Origin: Rhodospirillum sp.
GTDB lineage: Bacteria; Pseudomonadota; Alphaproteobacteria; Rhodospirillales; Rhodospirillaceae
Reading direction: 5' to 3'
Assembly (NCBI GenBank): GCA_021741145.1
Contig: JAIOYK010000012.1
Coordinates: 1-64,000 of the forward strand
Length of the DNA: 64,000 bases
Made by a program: the position numbers and the translations under genes. The notes beneath the pieces are model-generated. The model had not been told where the DNA came from, did no database searches, and was given only the letters and a program-made list of their open reading frames with translations. How positions within the stretch are numbered: position 1 is the stretch's first letter; each line of letters begins with the position of its first letter. Below, in pieces: positions 47,584-55,246 of the stretch.

Positions 47584-48873
47584 TCATGGGCTCATCCGAT
47601 TGCAATGTGGGGGAACACCAAACGTTTCTCGGAAAGCACCATACAACCGCCGTTCCAACTGACGCCAGTCCGCATTCACCATCTTATAGCGTACTTTCGC
47701 AGCCCCACTCGCTATGAAGTGTGACAATGGGATATTCCGATTGCTGTCTCTCAAGTGCTCCGCGAGCCGTTGGCGCAAATCCCTTGTCGACCCAATGTAG
47801 ATGATTTCCGCGTGGTTCGGCACGAAGGCGCGTCCCAAGGAGCCCTGTTCGTTCCGACGCATTGGCGACCGAATTTCATATACTCCAGGATGGGACGGAA
47901 TCGCCCCGTTGACCGATTGCCGCGTCAACGGCAGTAACGCGGAAAACCCTTCCGTGGCAACCAGATACCCCCCATACCCAACCCTTCGACGCGACTCGGG
48001 GATCGCCATTTGTCGCCGAATCATCGCCACGGATCGTCTGGACAAGGACACTCCATATTGAAGGAGAAGCTGTTCGGCGATGGCGTCATCCGACAGAGGG
48101 TGGTCCAGGGCACCCTCAAGGAGGAGAACCTTCTCCATCTTGATCAGCCTGTCGATCCGATGGCAGTGCAGCAGCCGTTCATTTGGGAAGAGCGTTCTCA
48201 GCGGCTGGAGCTTGCCACCGTTGATCCGGATGGACAGACCACGGATCAATCGGGACAACCGCCCTCCATCGGCAACCATGGGAAGACAACCACTTTCGTT
48301 GAGCAATCTCGCCATCCGCACCTGTGGCAAGGCCGTCAGCCTAAGGGGGTCACCGGATTTCAAATAGGCGGTCTGCTCATCAAGCACCATTTCGATCAGG
48401 CCATGGGTCAAACGGTTTCGACTATTGATCAACAACATGCGACGCAGGGTGGTCATCACGCCATGGGGTGTCGCCGTGGTTTGCCGCAAGGATTGAATGG
48501 CTGCTTCGTCAAAACGATACTCACGCATGAAGCTCGGTCGAAAATATGAAAACCGAACATCCCCTTCCAAAAGATAAACCTGACCAAGCCCCCCCCCCGA
48601 TCCAGAACAGGAAATATGAGGAGAGATGAGATTGGAGCGATCAAGAAAAATAGGATCAACATAATTCTCTAGACAGAGAAAAAATTTCGAATCTTCTGTA
48701 TCTCTTACGTATTTATCATAGTCTCCAGGTGACAATTCCAATATTCTAGAAAAATCAATTTTTGCCAGCAAATCAGAATTGATGGGTGGCCCTGGACAAA
48801 CACAAACGGATTCCATATTCACGTTACAGCATCTTTTCACATAAAAAGCAGACTCATGAACAACCTTAATCAC
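47584..48873 (-). CDS. Sigma-54-like DNA-binding region fused to a GIY-YIG nuclease domain
   Basis: A 429-residue protein (GTG 48873; an alternative ATG at 48816). Residues about 120-230 resemble the sigma-54 core-binding region (SLRQTTATPHGVMTTLRRML...YLKSGDPLRLTALPQVRMARLL). Residues 239-297 match its C-terminal DNA-binding region: IDRLIKMEKVLLLE, HPLSDDAIAEQLLLQYGVSL and an RpoN-box-like SRRSVAMIRRQMAIPESRRR. The activator-responding glutamine-rich region I is missing. Residues 327-428 form a GIY-YIG domain with the key residues present (GVY 330-332, YIG 359-361, R369, E407, N425). The N-terminal 115 residues, with C-x-C pairs, are unrecognised. The 5' third is AT-rich compared with its neighbours, suggesting acquisition. 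Confidence 0.75.
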   Translation of the reverse strand: MIKVVHESAFYVKRCCNVNMESVCVCPGPPINSDLLAKIDFSRILELSPGDYDKYVRDTEDSKFFLCLENYVDPIFLDRSNLISPHISCSGSGGGLGQVYLLEGDVRFSYFRPSFMREYRFDEAAIQSLRQTTATPHGVMTTLRRMLLINSRNRLTHGLIEMVLDEQTAYLKSGDPLRLTALPQVRMARLLNESGCLPMVADGGRLSRLIRGLSIRINGGKLQPLRTLFPNERLLHCHRIDRLIKMEKVLLLEGALDHPLSDDAIAEQLLLQYGVSLSRRSVAMIRRQMAIPESRRRVGYGGYLVATEGFSALLPLTRQSVNGAIPSHPGVYEIRSPMRRNEQGSLGRAFVPNHAEIIYIGSTRDLRQRLAEHLRDSNRNIPLSHFIASGAAKVRYKMVNADWRQLERRLYGAFRETFGVPPHCNRMSP

Positions 48874-49342
48874 GATGAATTCTGGTGAATCAACAAAAAA
48901 TCATCGGCAACGGTCTTGCTCACACAGCGTGCGCCCGCGACGAGACGCTGATCAACGCAAAGTCCGTTGTGCACTGGCGCCAGATGAGTTCCCGCCAAAC
49001 CGGGCTGCCGCAAGAGGCGCGATGGCCCGGGATGTCGATGTGTCCTTCACGGGGAAGGTCATGCTGTCGAGGGGGCCTTGTCCAAAGGCGGTGGGTCCAG
49101 CCGTTCGACGGAAGAGCCTGAAGGATCGGAAGCCGTGGTCTTGAGCATGGGCAATCCCGATTATATCCTACGTCAATGGTCTATAGGAAACATCAAATCT
49201 CGCCACCAAACACCTGAGACGGTCGCCGTTAACCACGGAATGGCCTTTGAAAACCGCCGATTGCCGCACGATTCGAAATATATTTGTTAATAGTCAGATC
49301 GTTATAATAATATCGCGTGGATTTCCGCGTATAAAGTCTCGG
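48874..49342. other. 469-bp gap with no convincing gene
   Basis: Short open frames exist on the plus strand (for example 48885-49121) but have no ribosome site or recognisable protein, and base composition changes within the region. The right part (49150-49340) is AT-rich. It may hold the promoter of the sigma-54-like gene and remnants of an insertion. Confidence 0.4.
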
Positions 49343-49738
49343 CTACGAAAGGCAATCCAACATCCATTGGACACCAAACCTATCGGTGACTTTGCCATAG
49401 TAGCTTCCCCACGGCTGCACCGCGAGGGGCGTCGTCACGCAGCCACCATCGGCGAGCTTTTCAAACAATCTGTCCGTGCCGACGCGATCGTCCATAATGA
49501 GAATGTGCGAAGAACCGCGCATCGGTTCGGCGTCGTGATTGTCCGATGCGAAGAACAGGATACCCGATCCTTCGAAGCGGGCGTGCAACACTTTGCCCCT
49601 CATCACCTCGCTGGCGATCGGAATGCCGTGGTCACCATGACGCATCAATGTTGTTATGCGTCCAAGACCGCACTCGGTGTAAAATGCAAGCGCGGCCTCG
49701 CATTGAGTCGTGAAGAAAAGATAGTTGGCAAGCCGCAT
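49343..49738 (-). CDS. VOC-family (glyoxalase/PhnB-like) protein
   Basis: A 131-residue single vicinal-oxygen-chelate domain of the PhnB/3-demethylubiquinone-methyltransferase-like type (NYLFFTTQCEAALAFYTECGLGRI at the start, PWGSYYGKVTDRFGVQWML at the end). ATG 49738 has a GGAGA ribosome site; the extra upstream frame is spurious. It is co-directional with the tautomerase gene (135 bp gap). Substrate unknown. Confidence 0.85.
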   Translation of the reverse strand: MRLANYLFFTTQCEAALAFYTECGLGRITTLMRHGDHGIPIASEVMRGKVLHARFEGSGILFFASDNHDAEPMRGSSHILIMDDRVGTDRLFEKLADGGCVTTPLAVQPWGSYYGKVTDRFGVQWMLDCLS

Positions 49739-49873
49739 GCTGTTTCTCCAAACGTTGCCGTGCCGGATTACGTCCGTAGACCACGGTATTTCCAGACTGG
49801 TCGGATTTGCTTTAAAACACATTGTGATCGAACGGGGACACGTCGTGACCTCGTTCGATCGCAATGTCATTCT

Positions 49874-50296
49874 CTAGGCGGTGGCGCCACCAATGGCTTC
49901 GACGAGATCAGCGCTATCATAGCTGCGCCCCGCGATGCCCCAAGCCCCTTCGGGAGCGTAGATAATGTTTGACCAGATATGTTCGCGCTTCAGCCGTCCG
50001 CCACCCGCCTTTTCGACGATATCCGTTGCCTTCTCGATGAAGGCCTTTTTTGCTTCGGGCGTCGCCAGTGCGATTTCCGGCAATTTAAGTTCAACAAATG
50101 CCGCCGCGACCGGTTTGCCGCCAGAAAGGACGTGCTCCTTCGGAAGAACGTGGATCGAGCCAACAATATTGGCCGTCATGAAGCCATTCCCGATCAGACC
50201 AGAGACCTCCAGGATCGCGTCCGTCAGTCCGGCAAAGGCGTCGGCCTGCTCTTGTGATGTCAGCAAGCCTTCGGGCAGAGTGAGCGTAATGGGCAT
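49874..50296 (-). CDS. Tautomerase-superfamily protein
   Basis: A 140-residue protein starting MPITLTLPEGLL, with the N-terminal proline that is catalytic in the 4-oxalocrotonate tautomerase superfamily after Met removal. ATG 50296 follows CAGGAGAA. The length suggests a fused pair of beta-alpha-beta units. It is divergent from a TetR gene, which probably represses it together with the VOC gene. Confidence 0.8.
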   Translation of the reverse strand: MPITLTLPEGLLTSQEQADAFAGLTDAILEVSGLIGNGFMTANIVGSIHVLPKEHVLSGGKPVAAAFVELKLPEIALATPEAKKAFIEKATDIVEKAGGGRLKREHIWSNIIYAPEGAWGIAGRSYDSADLVEAIGGATA

Positions 50297-50337
50297 GAAA
50301 TTCTCCTGATTTGAAACGGGTGAGGTTTTCATATGTA

Positions 50338-50400
50338 TCGATCGCTCTCTATATAGACGTCGATCACTCTCCATGCAAGACATAAAAACAGATCACTCTT
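50338..50400. promoter_or_regulatory. Repeated GATCRCTCTY motifs between the tautomerase gene and tetR
   Basis: TCGATCGCTCTC (50338-50349) and TCGATCACTCTC (50360-50371) are spaced 22 bp apart, two helical turns. A third partial copy GATCACTCTT lies at 50391-50400. TATATA lies between the first two. They are a candidate operator set for the divergent TetR; direct repeats are unusual for that family. Confidence 0.45.
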
Positions 50401-50413
50401 AAAGGGGTTTGAT

Positions 50414-50995
50414 ATGCGTTACAGCGTCGAACATAAACAAGAGACCAAGGCCAAGGTCGTCGCCGCCGCGGGGCGGGTCTTTCGGGAGGCAGGCTTTGGC
50501 GGGGCCAGTATCGACACATTGACCAAGGCCGCGGGCGTGACCAACGGCGCCTTCTATGGGCACTTTAAATCCAAGAGCGAAGCGTTCCGCACGGCGGTGT
50601 TGTCCGGCCTGGACGAATTGCGTCGGGGGATTGCCACATTCAAAACCAGAGACCCGCGGGGCTGGCTAACAGCCTTCGTGAGCTTCTACCTTGGTTACAA
50701 GCGGACCTGCGATCTCGGTGACAGTTGCGCTTTGCCCAGTTTATCCCCCGATGTGATGCGCGCGGACGACGAAACACGCGATGCTTATACGGCGGAATTG
50801 ACGCTCGTCATCGAAGAGGTCGCTCGGGGGCTTCCGGAAGACGGCGATCCAAACGCGCGGGCCGCTTCGCGGGAGGATCGGGCGATTGTGTTGCTCGCCA
50901 TGCTCAGCGGTGGCGTCACCCTGGCCCGCGCTGTATCGGATCCGGTTCTGTCCGAACGCATAGCTCGTCTTGTCGCGCATGCGGCGCTAAAGTGA
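50414..50995 (+). CDS. TetR/AcrR-family transcriptional regulator
   Basis: A 193-residue protein. The N-terminal HTH is AAGRVFREAGFGGASIDTLTKAAGVTNGAFYGHFKSKSEAF (about 17-58), followed by a helical ligand domain with a conserved cysteine (GDSCALPSLSPDV). It is divergent from the tautomerase-VOC genes and probably regulates them. The inducer is unknown. Confidence 0.93.
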   Translation: MRYSVEHKQETKAKVVAAAGRVFREAGFGGASIDTLTKAAGVTNGAFYGHFKSKSEAFRTAVLSGLDELRRGIATFKTRDPRGWLTAFVSFYLGYKRTCDLGDSCALPSLSPDVMRADDETRDAYTAELTLVIEEVARGLPEDGDPNARAASREDRAIVLLAMLSGGVTLARAVSDPVLSERIARLVAHAALK

Positions 50996-51033
50996 AACCG
51001 GATCAGCTTGAGTCAAGTTGATCCGGTTTCACT
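50991..51033. terminator. Near-perfect 43-bp inverted repeat at the tetR stop
   Basis: AGTGAAACCGGATCA (50991-51005) pairs perfectly with TGATCCGGTTTCACT (51019-51033), with further CTTGA/TCAAG pairing inside. It overlaps the tetR stop codon. It is probably a transcription end signal, but no T-tract follows. Confidence 0.6.
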
Positions 51034-51060
51034 CTCATTCCACAGTTTTTAGAGGCGCTT

Positions 51061-51102
51061 CGAGATCAAGTTGGTCCGCGAACGCGGCCCAACTTGATCT
51101 CG
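51061..51102. terminator. Second perfect inverted repeat before the nhaA 3' end
   Basis: CGAGATCAAGTTGG (51061-51074) pairs with CCAACTTGATCTCG (51089-51102), with an inner CCGCG/CGCGG stem. It shares the core ATCAAGTTG-like sequence with the previous repeat. It lies between convergent genes and is likely a bidirectional end signal. Confidence 0.55.
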
Positions 51103-51137
51103 GACGACAAGGCGTTCGCCTCCCAATCGCCCACGCC

Positions 51138-52325
51138 TTACCCCCTCGCTCCCGAGGGTCCCCTCCACCAGCGCAACAGCACAAATCCGATGGTGGCGGA
51201 GATCACCGACCCCCCAAGCACGCCAATCCTCACCCCAGCCTCGATGGCCGGCTCGGCGGGGAAGGCCAGGGTGCCGATGAACAGGCTCATGGTGAAGCCA
51301 ATACCCGCCAGGAACGCCAATCCGACCACCTGCCCCCAGGAGGTTCCCTCCGGCAAACGGCAGAGGCCCGTCAGCACCGCGGCGCCGACCGACAGCAGGA
51401 TCCCCACCGGCTTGCCAATCAACAGGCCGAACAGGATACCCATGGGAATGGGGCCGGTCACCGCGTCCGGCCCCAGGCCGGACAAAGGCACGCCCGCGTT
51501 GGCGAAGGCGAAGATCGGCAGAACGCCAAAGGCCACCCAGCCATGCAAGCCGTGCTCCATGTGCTCCAGGGGGCTGTGGCCCTGGGCGTCCTTGGCCATG
51601 GGGATGGCCATGGCGACGATGACTCCCGCCAGGGTGGCATGGACACCGGATTTGAGGACCGCGATCCAGAGGATCAGGCCGACGATCACATAGGGCACCG
51701 TCGAGCGCACCCCCGTCCGATTGAGGGCGAAGAGCACGACGATGGCCACCGCGGCGATACCGAGCGCGGTCAGGCTCAAGCCGTCGGTGTAGAACAGGGC
51801 GATGATGACAATGGCGCCCAGGTCGTCGAAAATCGCCACCGCGGTCAGGAAGACCTTGAGCGCCAAGGGAATTCGAGAGCCCAGCAGGGCAAGCACACCC
51901 AGGGCGAAGGCGATATCCGTCGCCGCGGGGATGGCCCAGCCCCGGGCGGTCAAGGGGTCTCCTCCGGCGAAAGCCAGATAGACCAGGGCCGGGGCGATCA
52001 TGCCACCCACCGCGGCGATGGCGGGCAGAAGAGCCTTGTCCCGGCTGGACAGTTCTCCGGCCAGAAACTCTCGCTTTACCTCCAGTCCGACCATAAAGAA
52101 AAAGATGGCCATCAAACCGTCGTTGATCCAAAGCAGGAGTGGCTTGGACAGGACCAGGGTTTCCCCGAAGCCAATGGTAAAGGGCGTCCAGAACACAAGG
52201 TCATAGGTCCCGACCAAGGGCGTATTGGCGACGATCAGGGCAAGGGCCGCCATGACCATCAGGACAAGCCCACCCGCCGCCTCCATCTTCAAAAAGTCCT
52301 CGATGACCTTGCCGATCCGATCCAT
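51138..52325 (-). CDS. nhaA: Na+/H+ antiporter NhaA
   Basis: A 395-residue transporter with about 12 TM helices. Signatures are MVGLEVKREFLAGELS, AIPAATDIAFALGVLALLGSRIP (the paired aspartates of the ion site lie in this and the following FLTAVAIFDDLGAI helix) and GIGFTMSLFIGTLAF. It exchanges cytosolic sodium for protons. ATG 52325 is behind GGAAGTGG; the frame is open 12 bp upstream. Confidence 0.96.
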   Translation of the reverse strand: MDRIGKVIEDFLKMEAAGGLVLMVMAALALIVANTPLVGTYDLVFWTPFTIGFGETLVLSKPLLLWINDGLMAIFFFMVGLEVKREFLAGELSSRDKALLPAIAAVGGMIAPALVYLAFAGGDPLTARGWAIPAATDIAFALGVLALLGSRIPLALKVFLTAVAIFDDLGAIVIIALFYTDGLSLTALGIAAVAIVVLFALNRTGVRSTVPYVIVGLILWIAVLKSGVHATLAGVIVAMAIPMAKDAQGHSPLEHMEHGLHGWVAFGVLPIFAFANAGVPLSGLGPDAVTGPIPMGILFGLLIGKPVGILLSVGAAVLTGLCRLPEGTSWGQVVGLAFLAGIGFTMSLFIGTLAFPAEPAIEAGVRIGVLGGSVISATIGFVLLRWWRGPSGARG

Positions 52326-52883
52326 TGCCACTTCCAATCCATATGAAAAAGCCTATCCTTGCCTCCATATGGGACGAAATTCTTCCCATTCCAGAAGAAT
52401 TCGAGAAAGTTCAACCATTTTTATCTGATCTTCTCCTCACGAAGTTGCCCATAAATAGTCAATTACGGTGTATAGATGAGAAAAAAGCGACTTATTCGCT
52501 TGAAATGGATCTACTATGACTAGAAATGAAGATCTCCAAAGGAGGTTTTGCTGATTTCACGGAAATTACTGAAATGAAGGCGCCACAGTCCGAGACTTTT
52601 CACCTAAGAATCAGGGTGGGTCGTGGGTTTTGGGCATTTGTCGGACGGGAAGGCGACGATCATCCAGGTGCCTTCGCCAGGAACACTCTGGTTCCGCGCC
52701 ACGAGTCCGTGCAGGGTGATGATGCGGTGTCGATTTCCACCTTTGGGACCCATGCCAAGGCGAGAAATTCCGGGTGATTATCCACCACCCGGCTTTCCTG
52801 AATGAAGTTCTGGAACAGGAACTCGAAGTTATCGACCCGTGGGACCACTTCAGGCGTAAACGTTGTTCCCTATCTTTGAACGA
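52326..52883. other. Gap with short frames and probable decayed sequence
   Basis: 558 bp. The left part (52343-52519) is AT-rich and has a 58-codon open frame (MKKPILASIWDEILPIPEEF) with no ribosome site, so it is only a weak candidate gene. The right part (52600-52850) reads on the minus strand as two protein-like pieces in different frames (NHPEFLALAWVPKVEIDTAS, then GLVARNQSVPGEGTWMIVAF). This suggests the remnant of a broken gene I cannot name. Confidence 0.35.
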
Positions 52884-53549
52884 CTACGACGGGAGCGCGA
52901 AGCGGTCGAGAAAGGTCGCGACGGAGGGGGGGAGATCCCTTTCCGCCACGGGATCCGGCCGCCCCGCGACCAAGGACATGGGAATCACTCCAGACCATTG
53001 GGGTCCTCCTTCGTCCTCCTTGGCTTCGATCGGTGCCCCGCTCCGCGCTTTCAAGGACGCTTCCGACAGGGACAGGCGCAGGACTCCCGTGGCGTTGATC
53101 TCCGCGTCCTTGGTGGGGCGGCATTCATCCCAGCGTCCCGGAACAACTTGGTCGGTGATGGCCGCCAGAGCCCTGGCCTTTTCCTCGAAATCGGTCACGG
53201 CCTCGGCTCCGCCGTGAATCATGACACTGGCGAAATTCAGGGAGTGGTGAAAGGCACTCTTGGCGACCACGACCCCGTCAACACGGGTGACGGTCACGCA
53301 TACCGGGATCGTCCGTGCCCGGGTGGCGACCATGATCCGCGAGGCCATGGCCCCATGCAGGTAGAGGACATCGCCGATCCGCCCATAGCAGGTGGGAATA
53401 CACAGGGGTCCCTCCGGCCCTTCGAAGGCGAAATGACAGAGGAATTGGCTGTCCAGGAAGGCCCGGATGGCGCCCAGGTCATGGTCTCCCCGCTCGGGGT
53501 GGCGCTTCAATGTGGTCCTGGCGCTGGCGGGAGGAACGGTGGTGGTCAT
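52884..53549 (-). CDS. Pyridoxamine 5'-phosphate oxidase-family flavin-binding protein
   Basis: A 221-residue split-barrel FMN-binding protein. CHFAFEGPEGPLCIPTCYGRIGDVLYLHGAMASRIM is the flavin-binding core, and VVPGRWDECRPTKDAEINATGVLRL is the tail typical of the flavin-nucleotide-binding branch found beside MocR regulators. It is divergent from a MocR/PdxR-type gene, a widespread pair. It is probably linked to vitamin B6 or a related cofactor. Confidence 0.88.
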   Translation of the reverse strand: MTTTVPPASARTTLKRHPERGDHDLGAIRAFLDSQFLCHFAFEGPEGPLCIPTCYGRIGDVLYLHGAMASRIMVATRARTIPVCVTVTRVDGVVVAKSAFHHSLNFASVMIHGGAEAVTDFEEKARALAAITDQVVPGRWDECRPTKDAEINATGVLRLSLSEASLKARSGAPIEAKEDEGGPQWSGVIPMSLVAGRPDPVAERDLPPSVATFLDRFALPS

Positions 53550-53674
53550 GGGATCCTGTCTTTCCTGATAGAGTCAAGGGGTGGGCCATCCTTACCGGGA
53601 AAAGTGGTCGCGAAAAGGTCCAGTTTTTGGCAAAGTCAGAAGTCCAATTGTCGGAACCTTTCGGAACCTTATCG
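53550..53674. promoter_or_regulatory. Divergent control region with a tandem 10-mer before the MocR gene
   Basis: Contains TCGGAACCTT repeated twice head-to-tail (53651-53670), directly before the MocR start at 53675, and related GTCCA-rich segments (53620-53650). It is likely the binding site of the MocR protein, which normally binds direct repeats. No ribosome site precedes ATG 53675. Confidence 0.45.
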
Positions 53675-55246
53675 ATGTCCCTTCCTCCCCTCCCCAAGGA
53701 CCTGCCCCTGGCCCGATCCGTCGCGGACGGCTTGCGGGAGCGGATTTTGCGGGGTCTCCTGACACCGGGCACGCGGCTGCCCTCCTCCCGTCGCCTCGCC
53801 GGGGATCTTGGTCTGTCCCGGACCACGGCGTTAACCGCCTACGAAAGCCTGAAGGCGGAGGGATATGTGACCTCCCGAACCGGATCGGGACATTTCGTGG
53901 CCGAGGACCTGCCCCATCTCCTGCCCCACCCCCTGCCCCTCCCCTCCGTTGTCACGCCGGAGACAGAGATTTCGTCCACGGGGAAGGATCCGCGCGGAGA
54001 AGCCAGCCTCCGCCTGTCCAACTGGGGAACGCGGGCGGTGGCCCATGCCGCCCTCCGGCTTCCGGCGGGCCAGGCGGGGCAACCCCGGGCCCGGTACGAC
54101 TTCCTCTTCGGCCTGTCCCTGACGGACGCCTTTCCCCACGCTGCCTGGAAGCGGGCCATCAAGGCGGTTCTCGATGCCCGGTGGCGACGACCGGACCTGC
54201 TCCGCTACCAGCCGCCGGAAGGCGCTTCCACCCTCCGGACCGCAGTGGCCCAATGGTTGCGCGACCACCGGGGAATCACCCCAGAGGGGCGGGACGTTCT
54301 CATCACCAATGGGTCCCAGCAAGGGATTGAATTGGCCCTCCGGCTGCTGGTCAACCCGGGAGAGCGGGTCGCCGTGGAGGACCCGGGCTATGGTGGCTTC
54401 CGGGAGGTTCTGGGTGCCCTGGGGGCGGAGGCCGTTCCCCTGCCCGTCGACGATCAGGGTCCCCGGGTCGACCTGTTACCCGGCCTGGATCCTCCTATCC
54501 GTGGGGTCTGCGTGACCCCATCCCACCAGTTTCCAACGGGTGTCGTTCTCTCCCTGTCCCGTCGCATGGATCTGCTCCGCTGGGCAAGGGAGACCAACAG
54601 CTGGATCCTGGAAGACGATTATGACAGCGAATTCCGCTATGGAGATCGCCCCCTCCCCGCCCTCGCCGGGGCGGATTTGGAAGGCCGGGTCATCTACCTC
54701 GCAGGGTTTTCCAAGGCCCTGTTTCCTTCCCTGCGATTGGGCTTCGTCTCGGCGCCCCAGTCCCTTTTTCCGGCTTTCATCCGCGCCCGGGAAGTGGTGG
54801 ACCGCCACGGACCGGGTTTGGAACAGGAAGCCCTCGCCCTTTGGATGTCCGATGGCACCTTCGGGCGCCACCTGCGCCGGGTGCGGACCCTTCAGGCGGC
54901 CCGGCGGGAAATCCTGGTGACGGCCCTCCGGGAGTCCTTCGGGAACCGGATCCGGATTACTGGAGCGGAAGCGGGCATCCACTTGGTCGCCTGGTTTCCG
55001 GAGCACGACCAGGCCTCCATGGCCCTCTGGTCGGAGCGGGCCAGGAGCAAGGATGTTCGGGCCCTGCCCCTCGGCCACCAGTTCGTGACGCCCGATCCCC
55101 CCGCGGGGTTCATCCTGGGCTATGCGGGCATCGAACGGGAAGATATCGCCGAAGGCATCCGCCAGCTTGCCTCCGTGGAGCCCCCTCCCCCTGTCAGGGA
55201 GCTGGCGGTATCAGGACGAGGGACAGGCTCCGCCGCTGGTCCGTGA
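53675..55246 (+). CDS. MocR/PdxR-family regulator (GntR HTH fused to aminotransferase-like domain)
   Basis: A 523-residue protein. It has a GntR winged HTH (about 10-75, with TRLPSSRRLAGDLGLSRTTALTAYESLKAEGYVTSRTGSG). A linker leads to a fold type I aminotransferase-like domain with NGSQQGIELALRLL, VEDPGYGGFREVL, LEDDYDSEF and the PLP lysine in GFSKALFPSLRLGF. MocR proteins sense PLP or aldehydes and control the divergent neighbour. The frame upstream of ATG 53675 is open but not protein-like. Confidence 0.92.
   Translation: MSLPPLPKDLPLARSVADGLRERILRGLLTPGTRLPSSRRLAGDLGLSRTTALTAYESLKAEGYVTSRTGSGHFVAEDLPHLLPHPLPLPSVVTPETEISSTGKDPRGEASLRLSNWGTRAVAHAALRLPAGQAGQPRARYDFLFGLSLTDAFPHAAWKRAIKAVLDARWRRPDLLRYQPPEGASTLRTAVAQWLRDHRGITPEGRDVLITNGSQQGIELALRLLVNPGERVAVEDPGYGGFREVLGALGAEAVPLPVDDQGPRVDLLPGLDPPIRGVCVTPSHQFPTGVVLSLSRRMDLLRWARETNSWILEDDYDSEFRYGDRPLPALAGADLEGRVIYLAGFSKALFPSLRLGFVSAPQSLFPAFIRAREVVDRHGPGLEQEALALWMSDGTFGRHLRRVRTLQAARREILVTALRESFGNRIRITGAEAGIHLVAWFPEHDQASMALWSERARSKDVRALPLGHQFVTPDPPAGFILGYAGIEREDIAEGIRQLASVEPPPPVRELAVSGRGTGSAAGP

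Noticed and set aside
48885-49121. 78-codon plus-strand frame
   Set aside because: No ribosome site, no recognisable protein features, and overlapping frames are equally open.
51018-52346. 442-codon plus-strand frame opposite nhaA
   Set aside because: Repetitive Gln/Gly/Asp/His composition and complete overlap with nhaA; no independent support.
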